Below the pieces are notes generated by a model that searched no databases, was not told the origin of the DNA, and saw only the letters and a program-made list of their open reading frames with translations. 64,000 nt of DNA from JBDTSW01 sp963799815 (GTDB lineage: Bacteria > Actinomycetota > Thermoleophilia > Solirubrobacterales > 70-9), in contig CAWCYG010000006.1 in the NCBI GenBank assembly GCA_963799815.1, positions 434,001 through 498,000 on the forward strand, written 5' to 3'. Each line of letters begins with the position of its first letter. Within the stretch, counting starts at the first letter, position 1. A program made the position numbers and the translations under genes. Below are positions 41,625-49,744 of the stretch, piece by piece.

Positions 41625-42284
41625 GTGTCCGAGCGCTGGGCCACCTTCGATTGCTACGGGACCCTGATCGACTGGGAGGGCGGCATCCGCTCGGTCTTCC
41701 AGGAGCTCTGGCCGGATCTCGACTCACACCGGATGCTCGAGCACTACCACGCCGTGGAGCCGCGGGTTCAGTCGGAGGGCGATCTGCCCTATCGCGAGGT
41801 GTTGACTCGCTCACTCGCCGCCGTGGCGGCGATCGAGGCGGTCGAGGTGCCTCCCGCACGGCGGGCGGCGCTTGCGGACTCGCTGCCCGGCTGGCGGGCA
41901 TTCGACGAGGTCACATCCGAGCTGGTGGAGGTGCGAGAGCGGGGTTGGAAGCTTGCGATCCTCTCGAACACCGACCCGGACCTCCTGGCCGCATCGATCG
42001 AGACGCTGGGCGTGCCGTTTGACCTGGCGATCACCGCGCAGGAGGCGGGCTCGTACAAGCCGGCAGCCGGCCACTGGACCACCTTCCGAGAGCGAGCCGG
42101 CGCCCCCGCCGTGCACGTCCATGTGGCGGCGAGCCTCTTTCACGACATCGAGCCCTGCGCCCGCATGGGCCAGCCGGCGATCTGGATCAACCGCCTCGAG
42201 CAGAGCAGCGAGGCGGCACGCGCGGCTGAGCTCCGGGACCTGAGTGGGCTCGCCTCCGAGCTGGAGCGGGTCGCCCAGGCCTAG
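41625..42284 (+). CDS. HAD hydrolase, haloacid dehalogenase type II-like
   Basis: A 219-residue HAD protein: FDCYGTLIDWEGGI (nucleophile Asp near residue 9), LAILSNTDPDLLAA (motif II), AGSYKPAAGHW (motif III Lys) and VAASLFHDIEPCARMGQPAIWINR (motif IV, here with HDIEP). This is the order of L-2-haloacid dehalogenases. The active-site Cys-Tyr after the Asp is shared with a second family member at the right edge of the window. GTG 41625 is the start. It ends 4 bp inside the convergent pafBC gene. Whether it dehalogenates or is a generic phosphatase is not clear. Confidence 0.85.
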   Translation: MSERWATFDCYGTLIDWEGGIRSVFQELWPDLDSHRMLEHYHAVEPRVQSEGDLPYREVLTRSLAAVAAIEAVEVPPARRAALADSLPGWRAFDEVTSELVEVRERGWKLAILSNTDPDLLAASIETLGVPFDLAITAQEAGSYKPAAGHWTTFRERAGAPAVHVHVAASLFHDIEPCARMGQPAIWINRLEQSSEAARAAELRDLSGLASELERVAQA

Positions 42285-44326
42285 GCCGCGACCGCGGCGG
42301 CGACCGCCTCGCGGGCTTCGTCGGGCTCGAGGACGACTAGGTCGCCGACACCCTTGAGCGTCTCGCGCACGAGCCAGTCCACCGACCCGTAGGGCAGCTC
42401 CACCACCACGCCGCCGTCGGCGAGCTCCTCGACCACCCGGCGCTCCTCGCGTAGCCAGCGCGCACGCTCCGGGGAGACCCAAACGCGTGCCACGCCCGCG
42501 CTCGCGACCTCGCCCCGCACGAGCCACTCCTGCTCGGCCAGGCGCTCGGCTACGCCCTCCCGCGGCTCGAACTCCTCATCGGTGACGCTCGCTTCCTTCA
42601 TCCGGTCGAGGCGAAAGTGACGCGTGTCCTCACGCGCCGGGTCATAGCAACCGAGGTACCAGCCCTCGGGCCCCGATGCGAGCTTGTATGGCTCCACGCG
42701 TCGCTTGGTGAACTCGTCCTCGTTCTCCTTGTAGTACTGGATCTCGAGCACCCTGTTGCGCTCGATCGCGTCGTGGACGGTGCGGACAACTTCGGAGTCG
42801 TCGCGACCGGGCGCGATCTCGAGGCCCTCCTCCGAGGGGTCGTGCCCGAGCGCCTCCACGATCTTCTCCCGAGCGGTCCCGAGGCCCGATTGCGGCAGGT
42901 GGTCTCCGAAGAGGTCAATCGCGGCGACGAGCGCCTTCGCCTCCAAGGGCAGGAGGCGCGCCGGCCGCGCGAAGTTGTCGCCGTAGGTGTCGGGGTCGAC
43001 CTCGATGTCGTCGCCGGTGATCTCTGCGTAGAGCACGTATGTGCCGCCGCCGAAGTTGACGACGTTGAGGACGTCGATGTCCTCTCGGAGCTCCTCCATC
43101 GAGACGTTCAGGTCGCGCCGGACCTGGGAGACCGGCAGGCGCCCGTCCGCCCGCGCAGCGCCGATCAAGAGCCCTGCGAGGGAAACCAGGCGCGCGAAGC
43201 GCTCGGGGCGGATGACCGACTCCGAGCGGCCGTTGGACCGCGGGCGTCCGTTGCCCTCGCCGATCGGCCGGGCGACCACGTCCGCGACGTCGAACTCGTC
43301 GCGATGGCGTGTGCGGAGAAGGTCGAGTCGCTGCTTCGCGTCCTTGGCAAGCGCCGCCGGCTCGATCAGGGTCGCGTTCTCCCGCCAGCTCAATACCCAG
43401 GAGACGAGCTGGCGCCCAGAGGCGAACTCCGTCTCGAAAATGGACCCGCGGCCCGGCGCACCGTCGGCCTTGGTCGCCTTGCGGATGCTTCCGTACTTGC
43501 CGTAGTCGCGCTCGACGAGCCATGCGACACGCTCGCGCAGGAACACCTTTGCCGAGCCCTCCATCGTGCCCATCTGCCAATCGGCGCGGGAGGCGTAGTC
43601 GCGACGATCGAAGTCCTCAGGGGGCGAGAAGTCGTGCTCGGCCTTGCTCGCGTAGGAGACCTTGCCGCGGATGCGCGAGAGGCGAAAGACGCGAACCTCG
43701 TCGCGCTCGTGTGCGTGGCCGATCAGGTAGAACTGCCCGCCTCTGAAGACAAGGTGGTAGGGGTCGACCTTGCGCTCGGACTCCTCGTCGCGCTGGAGCG
43801 AGTAGTAGGAGAACTCGATCGTCTTGCGGCGCGAGATCGCTGTCTCGATCTTGGCCAGCCGCTGGGAGACGTCCCGGCCCGAGGCCGGATCGGCCAGTTT
43901 CACGTCGATCGGGGCGCCGTCCTCCTCGTTCAGCGGGCTCGGACGTCCCCACGAGACCTGCTGCAGGGCCAGGCGCAAGGGCTCGGCGTAGGCGAACTCG
44001 CCGTCGAGCAGGCTGAGCGCGGTGCGTAGGGCTGCCAGCTCGGCATCGGTGAACTCGATCGCGGGCAGGTAGTAGTTCTCGGGTGGCAGCGCGTAGAGCT
44101 CAGCCTCGAAGAACCCCTCTGACGGCTTCTCGACCTGGAGCGAGATGCCGAGGCTCTCGAGCTCCGCGCGATCCGCGTAGAACCGGCGGGCGAAGGCGTC
44201 CTCGTTCATCGACGAGTAGCCCTCCACCTCCCGCTTGATCTCGAGCGCGGACACCGGACGCCCGTTGGCCATCAGGAATGAGATCAGCGAGAGCTGGCGG
44301 ATCAGCTTTTCGGTGTCCTTGGCCAT
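42281..44326 (-). CDS. pafBC: Fused PafB-PafC WYL-domain DNA-damage regulator
   Basis: A 681-residue protein made of two tandem HTH-WYL-WCX units. Unit 1 (about 1-330) begins KLIRQLSLISFLMANGRPVS and has the WYL-type strand IEFSYYSLQRD with DPYHLVFRGGQFYLIGH. Unit 2 (about 385-681) has RLVSLAGLLIGAARADGRL, LEIQYYKENEDEF and EPYKLASGPEGWYLGCYD. In mycobacteria PafB and PafC are separate and form the main LexA-independent DNA-damage activator; natural fusions occur in other actinobacteria. Here it is a single gene with no Pup-proteasome genes beside it. Confidence 0.9.
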   Translation of the reverse strand: MAKDTEKLIRQLSLISFLMANGRPVSALEIKREVEGYSSMNEDAFARRFYADRAELESLGISLQVEKPSEGFFEAELYALPPENYYLPAIEFTDAELAALRTALSLLDGEFAYAEPLRLALQQVSWGRPSPLNEEDGAPIDVKLADPASGRDVSQRLAKIETAISRRKTIEFSYYSLQRDEESERKVDPYHLVFRGGQFYLIGHAHERDEVRVFRLSRIRGKVSYASKAEHDFSPPEDFDRRDYASRADWQMGTMEGSAKVFLRERVAWLVERDYGKYGSIRKATKADGAPGRGSIFETEFASGRQLVSWVLSWRENATLIEPAALAKDAKQRLDLLRTRHRDEFDVADVVARPIGEGNGRPRSNGRSESVIRPERFARLVSLAGLLIGAARADGRLPVSQVRRDLNVSMEELREDIDVLNVVNFGGGTYVLYAEITGDDIEVDPDTYGDNFARPARLLPLEAKALVAAIDLFGDHLPQSGLGTAREKIVEALGHDPSEEGLEIAPGRDDSEVVRTVHDAIERNRVLEIQYYKENEDEFTKRRVEPYKLASGPEGWYLGCYDPAREDTRHFRLDRMKEASVTDEEFEPREGVAERLAEQEWLVRGEVASAGVARVWVSPERARWLREERRVVEELADGGVVVELPYGSVDWLVRETLKGVGDLVVLEPDEAREAVAAAVAA

Positions 44327-44452
44327 CCCTTCCTACCTTAGTCCGCGCTGGGTGGCGCTCTCCCCGCTCAAGTGGGGTTCTCCCCTTTGTGAAGCCGCAT
44401 TTTCCGCCGCCGCCCTCGGCCGCCGGGCCTGACAACGCCCAATCGCGGCGCG

Positions 44453-45295
44453 TCAGGTGGCGCTGAACTCAGTCGGCTCCGGTCCGATGCGGCGGCCCTC
44501 GTCGAGCCCGGCGATCGACTCCATCTGCTCGTCCGAGAGCTCGAAGTCGAAGATGTCGAAGTTCTCGGCGATGCGCTCCGGCGTCGCCGACTTCGGGATC
44601 ACGACGTTGGCGATCTGGATGTGCCAGCGCAGGATCACCTGCGCAACGGTCTTGCCTTGCGCCTCGCCGATCGCACCGAGCGTCTCGTCCTCAAGCAGCT
44701 CGCCCTGAGCGAGCGGGCTCCACGCCTCGGTGAGGATTCCGTGCTCGCGGTGATACTCCCGGAGGTCTCGCTGCTGCAAGGTCGGGTGCAGCTCGACCTG
44801 GTTTACGGCCGGGACCACGCCGGTCTCCTCTTCCAGGCGCTCCAGGTGTTCCTCGGTGAAGTTCGAGACGCCGATGTGGCGAACGCGCCCCGACTCCCTG
44901 AGCGCCTTCAGCGACAGCCACGTCTCGACGTATTGGTCTTGCGACGGCAGGGGCCAGTGGATCAGGTAGAGATCCAGGTAGTCGATGTCCAGCTTCGAGA
45001 AGCTCTCGTCGAAGGCGTCGCGAGCGCTATCTCGTCCCTGCTCCGAGTTCCAGAGCTTCGTGGTGACGAAGAGCTCCGAGCGGTCGACCTCCGAAGCGCG
45101 AATCGCGTTCCCGACCTCGCGCTCGTTCTCGTAGGCCGCTGCCGTGTCGATGCTGCGGTAGCCGACCCGCAGAGCCTCGGCGACGGCGTCGGCGGTCTCC
45201 TCGGGCGGAATCTGAAAGACGCCGAAGCCGAGCTGGGGGATCGTGCCCCCGGAGTTCAGCTCGAGCTGGGGTACGGCGGAGGAACTGGTCGTCAT
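44453..45295 (-). CDS. Aldo/keto reductase
   Basis: A 280-residue NADPH-dependent AKR with all four catalytic residues: Asp in SIDTAAAYENEREVG, Tyr in the same segment, Lys in FVTTKLWN and His in LYLIHWPLPS. IGVSNFTEEHLERL and the cofactor segment VVIPKSATPERIAEN are standard, as in 2,5-diketo-D-gluconate reductases. It stands alone, with 126 bp to pafBC and a hairpin region upstream. Substrates are likely small aldehydes or ketones. Confidence 0.92.
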   Translation of the reverse strand: MTTSSSAVPQLELNSGGTIPQLGFGVFQIPPEETADAVAEALRVGYRSIDTAAAYENEREVGNAIRASEVDRSELFVTTKLWNSEQGRDSARDAFDESFSKLDIDYLDLYLIHWPLPSQDQYVETWLSLKALRESGRVRHIGVSNFTEEHLERLEEETGVVPAVNQVELHPTLQQRDLREYHREHGILTEAWSPLAQGELLEDETLGAIGEAQGKTVAQVILRWHIQIANVVIPKSATPERIAENFDIFDFELSDEQMESIAGLDEGRRIGPEPTEFSAT

Positions 45296-45343
45296 CGCTT
45301 CCTTTCATCGCTTGTGAGAGACCCGTACCCGTCATCCAGGCTG

Positions 45344-45401
45344 AAAAAGCGCTTGCGGCGGTTCCGCGGAACGGCGGAATGCGGCCGGCGGGTGCTTTTT
45401 T
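45344..45401. terminator. GC-rich hairpin flanked by A and T runs
   Basis: AAAAAGC (45344-45350) and GCTTTTTT (45394-45401) flank a GC-rich core containing the palindrome GTTCCGCGGAAC. Read on the minus strand it follows the stop of the YhaM-like gene (45410) and ends in T residues before the aldo/keto reductase gene. A bidirectional terminator is likely. Confidence 0.5.
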
Positions 45402-45409
45402 GGTGCGGG

Positions 45410-46450
45410 CTAGGCGGCGCGGGTGCCGAAGTATGCGGCTGAGCCCACACCGCGATCGAAGCGTGACCACTCCTCGCCATCGGGCAGCTCGCGCTCGATC
45501 CGGTCGAACGATCCGAGCTTGCCGCCGAGGTTGTCCATCGAGTGGACGAGCGTCGCCTCCCGCGTGGCCGGCACGACAGGAGAGCCGTTCTCGTAGGTCC
45601 CGTGGTGGGAGAGGATGATGTGAAGGACAGCCTGCGCAGCCTTCGGGTCGAAACCCTCGATCGACTCGATCGTCGAGCGGACGAGGTAGTAGCCGAGCGG
45701 GATCTCGCCCTGGAGGCGGCCGGCGTCGGTGAGATCGATCGCCAGCAGGTCGTCGTTGTACGCCTGCGTCTTGCCGATGTCGTGCAGCAACGCGCCGGTC
45801 ACGGCAACGTCCCGATCGACCCCCGGGAAGGCGGATGCCGCGGCGCTCGTGGCCTGGGCCACCGAGAGGGCGTGGTCGAGGAGCCCGTGGGCGTATGCCT
45901 GGTGGTAGTACTTGGCCGCGGGAGCGATCCGGAAGCGCTCCCAGGTAGGTGTGCCCTCACCCAAAAGGCGCTCGAGCAGGTCGTGTAGGTGCGGGTGCTG
46001 GACGGTCGCGATCAGGTGCCGGAGGTCGGCCTCGAGGCGCTCCACGGGAACCTCGGGGCCTTCCGCGAGGTCCGCGTGGTCGTACTCGCTGGCCTCGGCG
46101 GAACGGACCTGGCTGATCGTGATCTTCGCGCCGTACTGCGGATGAACCGAGAACGGGCCCTCGATGTGGACGATCGCGCCCGGGGTGCAGCACTCGAAGC
46201 ACTCGTCGACCCGCTCCCACGCGACCGCCTCGATCGTCCCTGTCCGATCAGCGACCTTGAGCCGCAGAAAGTCCTCCCCGTTGCGACGGCTGCGCCGCTC
46301 GCGGTCGCGCACCGCGAAGACCGCGGCCACCATCGCGCCCTCGCTCAGCTCGCGCACGAAGACGCGCCCGTTGCTCTTGGGCTCGGGCTGGCCGTTGGCC
46401 TGCGTCGGCTCGAGCGTGGCCTGATCGATGAGCGAGATCGCTTCGGTCAT
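45410..46450 (-). CDS. YhaM-like 3'-5' exoribonuclease, second copy
   Basis: A 346-residue protein with an N-terminal OB fold (about 30-120; FVRELSEGAMVAAVFAVRDR; FLRLKVADRTGTIEAVAWE) and an HD domain (AHGLLDHALSVAQ; TGALLHDIGKTQAY, HD at 223-224; HIILSHHGTYENGSP). The conserved post-HD helix with TLVHSMDNLGGKLGSFD is closer to YhaM of Firmicutes than is the copy at 8154-9074. ATG 46450 is chosen over a 28-residue upstream extension rich in Arg. Both proteins probably trim short RNA or DNA 3' ends in the cytoplasm. Confidence 0.88.
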   Translation of the reverse strand: MTEAISLIDQATLEPTQANGQPEPKSNGRVFVRELSEGAMVAAVFAVRDRERRSRRNGEDFLRLKVADRTGTIEAVAWERVDECFECCTPGAIVHIEGPFSVHPQYGAKITISQVRSAEASEYDHADLAEGPEVPVERLEADLRHLIATVQHPHLHDLLERLLGEGTPTWERFRIAPAAKYYHQAYAHGLLDHALSVAQATSAAASAFPGVDRDVAVTGALLHDIGKTQAYNDDLLAIDLTDAGRLQGEIPLGYYLVRSTIESIEGFDPKAAQAVLHIILSHHGTYENGSPVVPATREATLVHSMDNLGGKLGSFDRIERELPDGEEWSRFDRGVGSAAYFGTRAA

Positions 46451-46700
46451 CTCGTCTTTCAAAGTAGACAGAGGACCGGACGGCGCGAGCTCGCCCCCTC
46501 GCGGTTTGCAGGTGGTTTCGCGCGCTCGTCTCATGGATGCTCAGTCGGGCAGATGCGCCCGAATCTGACGACACCGGGAACGACGCATGCGGCTACTCCT
46601 TGTATCACCATTTCCGCCGCCCGAACTCATCGCCGCCCGCCACGTCGATCTCGCGCCGTCCCGTTCGTCCTATTGGTGACAGTCTCGAAAAGGAGGAACC

Positions 46701-47060
46701 ATGAAGTTCATGCTGTTGATTCATCAGGGCGATGCCCCCACACCACGTTCGCCGGACGCGTGGGCGAAGCTCACCGAGGAGGAGCAGAGTGCGGTTTTCG
46801 CCGACTACAAGGCGATCAACGAAACGCCCGGCGTGAGCCCCGGCCTCCAGCTCGACGAGCCGACCGCGGCGATCACCGTCCGGGTTAGCGACGGCAAGAC
46901 GCTCGCCACCGACGGTCCGTTCACGGAGACCAAGGAGGCGCTGGGCGGCTACCTGATCTTCGAGGCCGACGACCTCGAGGCCGCGATCGCACTCGCCGCC
47001 CGGATCCCGGCGGCCCGCTTGGGCGGCGCCGTCGAGGTACGGCCGATCGTGGAGTGGTAG
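46701..47060 (+). CDS. YCII-related (DGPF) domain protein
   Basis: A 119-residue dimeric alpha/beta-barrel protein. It begins MKFMLLIHQGDAP and carries the family name motif in TLATDGPFTETKEALGGYLIFEA. DGPF proteins are often encoded beside ECF sigma factors, but none is adjacent here. The ATG is preceded by an excellent AAGGAGG. The 250 bp upstream are non-coding and hold its promoter region, in which I see no clear site. Biochemical role unknown. Confidence 0.88.
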   Translation: MKFMLLIHQGDAPTPRSPDAWAKLTEEEQSAVFADYKAINETPGVSPGLQLDEPTAAITVRVSDGKTLATDGPFTETKEALGGYLIFEADDLEAAIALAARIPAARLGGAVEVRPIVEW

Positions 47061-47126
47061 CAGCGGCGTGACCGGCGATGGCTGAGTTGGGCGCGCTGAG
47101 CGCGTTTCTCGGCCATCGCACGAGGG

Positions 47127-48335
47127 TCAGCGCGTGGCGGCGATGGCTTCGAGCACCTCGACGGACTCCTCCACCGGCGGCAGCGCCCGCATCGCGGCAG
47201 CGATGCTCTCTGCCTCGCGTCGGTATGAGTCGTCACTCAAGACGCGCGCCACCGCGCCGTGGAGCCCCTCGATGCTCTTCGCCTCGGGGAGGCCAAGGGC
47301 GGATCGTGTCGCCTGCTCGTCCGCGACGGAGAGCCCGGTTCCTGAGCGGGCGACAGCTTCGGCGTTGGCCCATTGATCGGTCGAGAAGAGCGGCAGGACC
47401 ACGAGCGGGGTCCCGTTGGCGAGCGAGCCGAGCGTGGACCCGTAGCCGCCGTGACAGACGATCACAGCCGCGCTCGACGCGGCGTCGTCGTGCGGAACCC
47501 ACGTCTCGACGTGGACGTTGTGCGGCACCTCGCCGAGCTCCGCGACGTCACGGGAGGCGTCCCCGATCGTGACCAGGACTCTCGCCTGGAGCGGCGCCAG
47601 CGCCTCGATTGCCCCGCGGTAGAGCTCCGGGTAGAACGGCAGATGCGGCCCGGCCGCCACCGAGCCGAAGGTCAGGTAGACCACCGGGTCGTCGTTGCCG
47701 TGCCACCAGTCCGGAAGCGGCAGGCATTCCGCTGATGCGCCAAACCGAAAGCGATGGGTGCGTGCCGGCAGCTCGGCGGCCGGGTCCTCGAGCGCTTCGG
47801 GCATCATCGTGAAATACGGACTGCCGCGAAGCCGGTCGCCGTCGGGATCCGGGGACAAGCCGGCGGTGGCGCGGGCTTCGTTCACCTCCGGCGCAGCGAC
47901 CTCGATCGAGAGCGCCTCCAGGTCACCGAGGCCGAGGCCGACGCGAACGATCGGGATCTCGTAAAGCTCGGCAACGAGTGTCGAGCCGTACTCCCAGCTC
48001 TCGCGGACGATGAGGTCCGGCCGCCAATCCTCGGCAATCGCACGCAGGTTCGGCAGCTCGGCGCGCAGATCGATGCCGCCGAAGAACTTGCCGAGCATGA
48101 TTCGGTTGGCCGTGTCGATGTCGAGCTCGGCGAACTGAGCCATGAGCGGCATCCACTCCTCCTCGGGCGGATCCGACACCGGTGCGAAGGGCAGCCCGGT
48201 CCGTTCCACGTGCGCCTGGTTCTGACGCTGCGCCGCCACGAGCACCTCGTGCCCGGCCTCGATACAGGCGTGCCCGAACGGCGCGAGAGGGTTCAGGTGC
48301 CCGGCGCTCCCGCGAGTGGTGATGAGGACGCGCAC
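47127..48335 (-). CDS. UGT-type (macrolide/MGT-like) glycosyltransferase
   Basis: A 402-residue GT-B fold glycosyltransferase of family GT1. The N-terminus VLITTRGSAGHLNPLAPFGH is the acceptor domain opening. The nucleotide-sugar donor region includes VYLTFGSVAAGPHLPFYPEL, HVETWVPHDDAA and CHGGYGSTLGSLANGTPLVV followed by LFSTDQWANAEAV. Such enzymes glycosylate small molecules, antibiotics or lipids. The donor sugar cannot be read from the sequence. It shares the strand with DUF899 and arsC genes in an accessory-looking cluster; a second GT1 gene lies at 49745. Confidence 0.88.
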   Translation of the reverse strand: MRVLITTRGSAGHLNPLAPFGHACIEAGHEVLVAAQRQNQAHVERTGLPFAPVSDPPEEEWMPLMAQFAELDIDTANRIMLGKFFGGIDLRAELPNLRAIAEDWRPDLIVRESWEYGSTLVAELYEIPIVRVGLGLGDLEALSIEVAAPEVNEARATAGLSPDPDGDRLRGSPYFTMMPEALEDPAAELPARTHRFRFGASAECLPLPDWWHGNDDPVVYLTFGSVAAGPHLPFYPELYRGAIEALAPLQARVLVTIGDASRDVAELGEVPHNVHVETWVPHDDAASSAAVIVCHGGYGSTLGSLANGTPLVVLPLFSTDQWANAEAVARSGTGLSVADEQATRSALGLPEAKSIEGLHGAVARVLSDDSYRREAESIAAAMRALPPVEESVEVLEAIAATR

Positions 48336-48341
48336 TCGAGC

Positions 48342-49013
48342 TCAGCGATCGCTGTCGTACTCGTCGTGGAGGTTCCACCACTGATACGGCGGGGTCTGCG
48401 GGTAGCCCTCAGGCGAATCTTCCCACTCCTCCTGACGCCCGAGGGCCGTGATGTCGAGAAAGCTCCACGTGCTCCCCATCGCCTCGTCACCGCGGCTGTT
48501 GACGAAATAGGTGCGATAGATCGCGTCACCATCGCGGATGAAGGCGTTGGTGCCGTGCCATTCGTCAACTCCGAAGTCCGCATCGAAGTCGTCGGTGATC
48601 GTGTACCACGGGATCTCCCACCCCATCCTCGCCTGCCATCGCTCGATCTCCGGCTGGGGGGCGCGCGAGGCGAATGCGAGCGTCGTGTCGCGGGCGTTCA
48701 GGTGGGCGAGGTGCGCGACCTGGTCGGCAAGGAAGGAACAGCCACCACAGCCCCGCTCGGGCCAGCCGCTCACGCTGGGCTCATAGAAGAACCGATAGAC
48801 GACCAGCTGCCGCCGGCCGGCGAAGAGGTCGGGCAGGCTGGCCGGCCCGTCCGGCCCCTCGAAGGCGTAGTCCTTCTCAACCCGCAGCCATGGCATCCGG
48901 CGGCGCTCGGCCGCGAGCGCGTCACGGGCGCGCGTGAGCTCCTTCTCCTTCACCAGCATCTGCTCGCGCGCGGAGTCCCATTCCTCGCGGGAGACGATCG
49001 GGGGTGTGTCCAT
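48342..49013 (-). CDS. DUF899 thioredoxin-like protein
   Basis: A 223-residue member of the DUF899 family, which adopts a thioredoxin-like fold. Landmarks are WDSAREQMLVKEKELTRARD, LVVYRFFYEPSVSGWPERGC and GCGGCSFLADQVAHLAHLNA, with a CGGC pair at the redox position, WYTITDDFDADFGVDEWHGT, and the closing WWNLHDEYD. ATG 49013 gives the standard N-terminus; a longer frame upstream overlaps arsC. Function is unknown; a thiol-based role is plausible because of CGGC and the neighbouring arsC. It ends 6 bp before the glycosyltransferase start. Confidence 0.87.
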   Translation of the reverse strand: MDTPPIVSREEWDSAREQMLVKEKELTRARDALAAERRRMPWLRVEKDYAFEGPDGPASLPDLFAGRRQLVVYRFFYEPSVSGWPERGCGGCSFLADQVAHLAHLNARDTTLAFASRAPQPEIERWQARMGWEIPWYTITDDFDADFGVDEWHGTNAFIRDGDAIYRTYFVNSRGDEAMGSTWSFLDITALGRQEEWEDSPEGYPQTPPYQWWNLHDEYDSDR

Positions 49014-49089
49014 CTCAGCCGTCCTCTCGTGAGCCGATTGGGTGCCTTTCGCTGCGTCGTCGTATTTCAGCACCGAGCGGCCACGCGGG

Positions 49090-49500
49090 TCAGTCTGAGT
49101 CGTCGGGCGCCCGATCCAATTCGGCCGCCAGCGCGCGCACTCGTTTGTCGATCTCGTCCCGGATCGCGCGAACCTCGGGGGCGGGCAAGCCCTTCGGGTC
49201 GGGAAGATCCCAGTCGATGTACCGCTTGCCAGGGAGGTACGGACACTCATCGCCGCACCCCATCGTTACGACCACATCGGCACGCTCAGCGTCCGTGCGC
49301 TCGAGCTTGTGCGGCCTTCGATCGGCCAGGTCGAACCCGAGCTCGCGCATGACCTCGACCACCTCGGGATGAACAGCCTCGGCCGGCGCCGTCCCGGCTG
49401 ACGCGGCGGTGTGCCGGCCGTCCGCCGCGCGTTCGAAGAGCGTCTGGCTCATCTGCGATCGGCCCGCGTTGTGAAGGCAGACGAACAGCGCGTGAGCCAC
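49090..49500 (-). CDS. arsC: Arsenate reductase, low-molecular-weight phosphatase type
   Basis: A 136-residue ArsC that reduces arsenate to arsenite. The P-loop VCLHNAGRSQ carries the nucleophilic Cys at residue 8 and Arg-Ser at 14-15. The second redox element is TMGCGDECPYLPG with cysteines at 82 and 86, as in actinobacterial ArsC; YIDWDLPDPKG supplies the catalytic Asp. The start is GTG at 49500. A 31-residue Cys-rich peptide gene lies only 6 bp upstream on the same strand. No arsR or arsenite exporter gene is present in the window. Confidence 0.92.
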   Translation of the reverse strand: MAHALFVCLHNAGRSQMSQTLFERAADGRHTAASAGTAPAEAVHPEVVEVMRELGFDLADRRPHKLERTDAERADVVVTMGCGDECPYLPGKRYIDWDLPDPKGLPAPEVRAIRDEIDKRVRALAAELDRAPDDSD

Positions 49501-49506
49501 GCGGAC

Positions 49507-49602
49507 CTAGCAGCAGTCGGGCGGGCAGCCGTCCTCAGGACAGCTCGGGCAGCAGTCCTTCTCGGGACAGCAGTCGCTCTCGAGGATCGGTAGATCGGTC
49601 AT
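49507..49602 (-). CDS. 31-residue cysteine-rich peptide, metallothionein-like
   Basis: A tiny gene upstream of arsC encoding 31 residues with eight cysteines, at positions 11, 12, 17, 18, 21, 26, 30 and 31. The pattern CCPEKDCCPSCPEDGCPPDCC repeats CC/CP pairs with acidic spacers and no aromatic residues, which suits binding of soft metals or arsenite. No known family comes to mind. The ATG at 49602 opens the frame and the stop lies 6 bp before the arsC GTG, so the two would be co-translated. No strong Shine-Dalgarno is seen. The call rests on composition and context. Confidence 0.6.
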   Translation of the reverse strand: MTDLPILESDCCPEKDCCPSCPEDGCPPDCC

Positions 49603-49669
49603 GCCACTGCACTCTACGCCTGCATGGCTCGATCTTGGACGGCCTCGGAACGGTTCACGCCTCGCAGAT

Positions 49670-49701
49670 CGATGGCGAGGGGCAGAGTCGAACTGCCGAC
49701 A
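49670..49701 (-). repeat. Copy of the tRNA-Phe 3' end (possible att site, left)
   Basis: These 32 bases match the 3' end of the tRNA-Phe gene at 52452 (T-arm and acceptor strand) in the same orientation, with one mismatch in the T-loop. The match runs from just past the discriminator base into the variable-loop side and then stops. The rest of the tRNA is absent. This is the usual mark left by integration at a tRNA gene. Confidence 0.75.
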
Positions 49702-49744
49702 GCTTGTCCCGTATCTCCTCGAGTTCATATATACGATCGCCGAG

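Noticed and set aside
46451..46700. 250-bp intergenic stretch before the YCII gene as a hidden gene
   Set aside because: No frame with a start, ribosome site and plausible product; only the Shine-Dalgarno of the YCII gene stands out.
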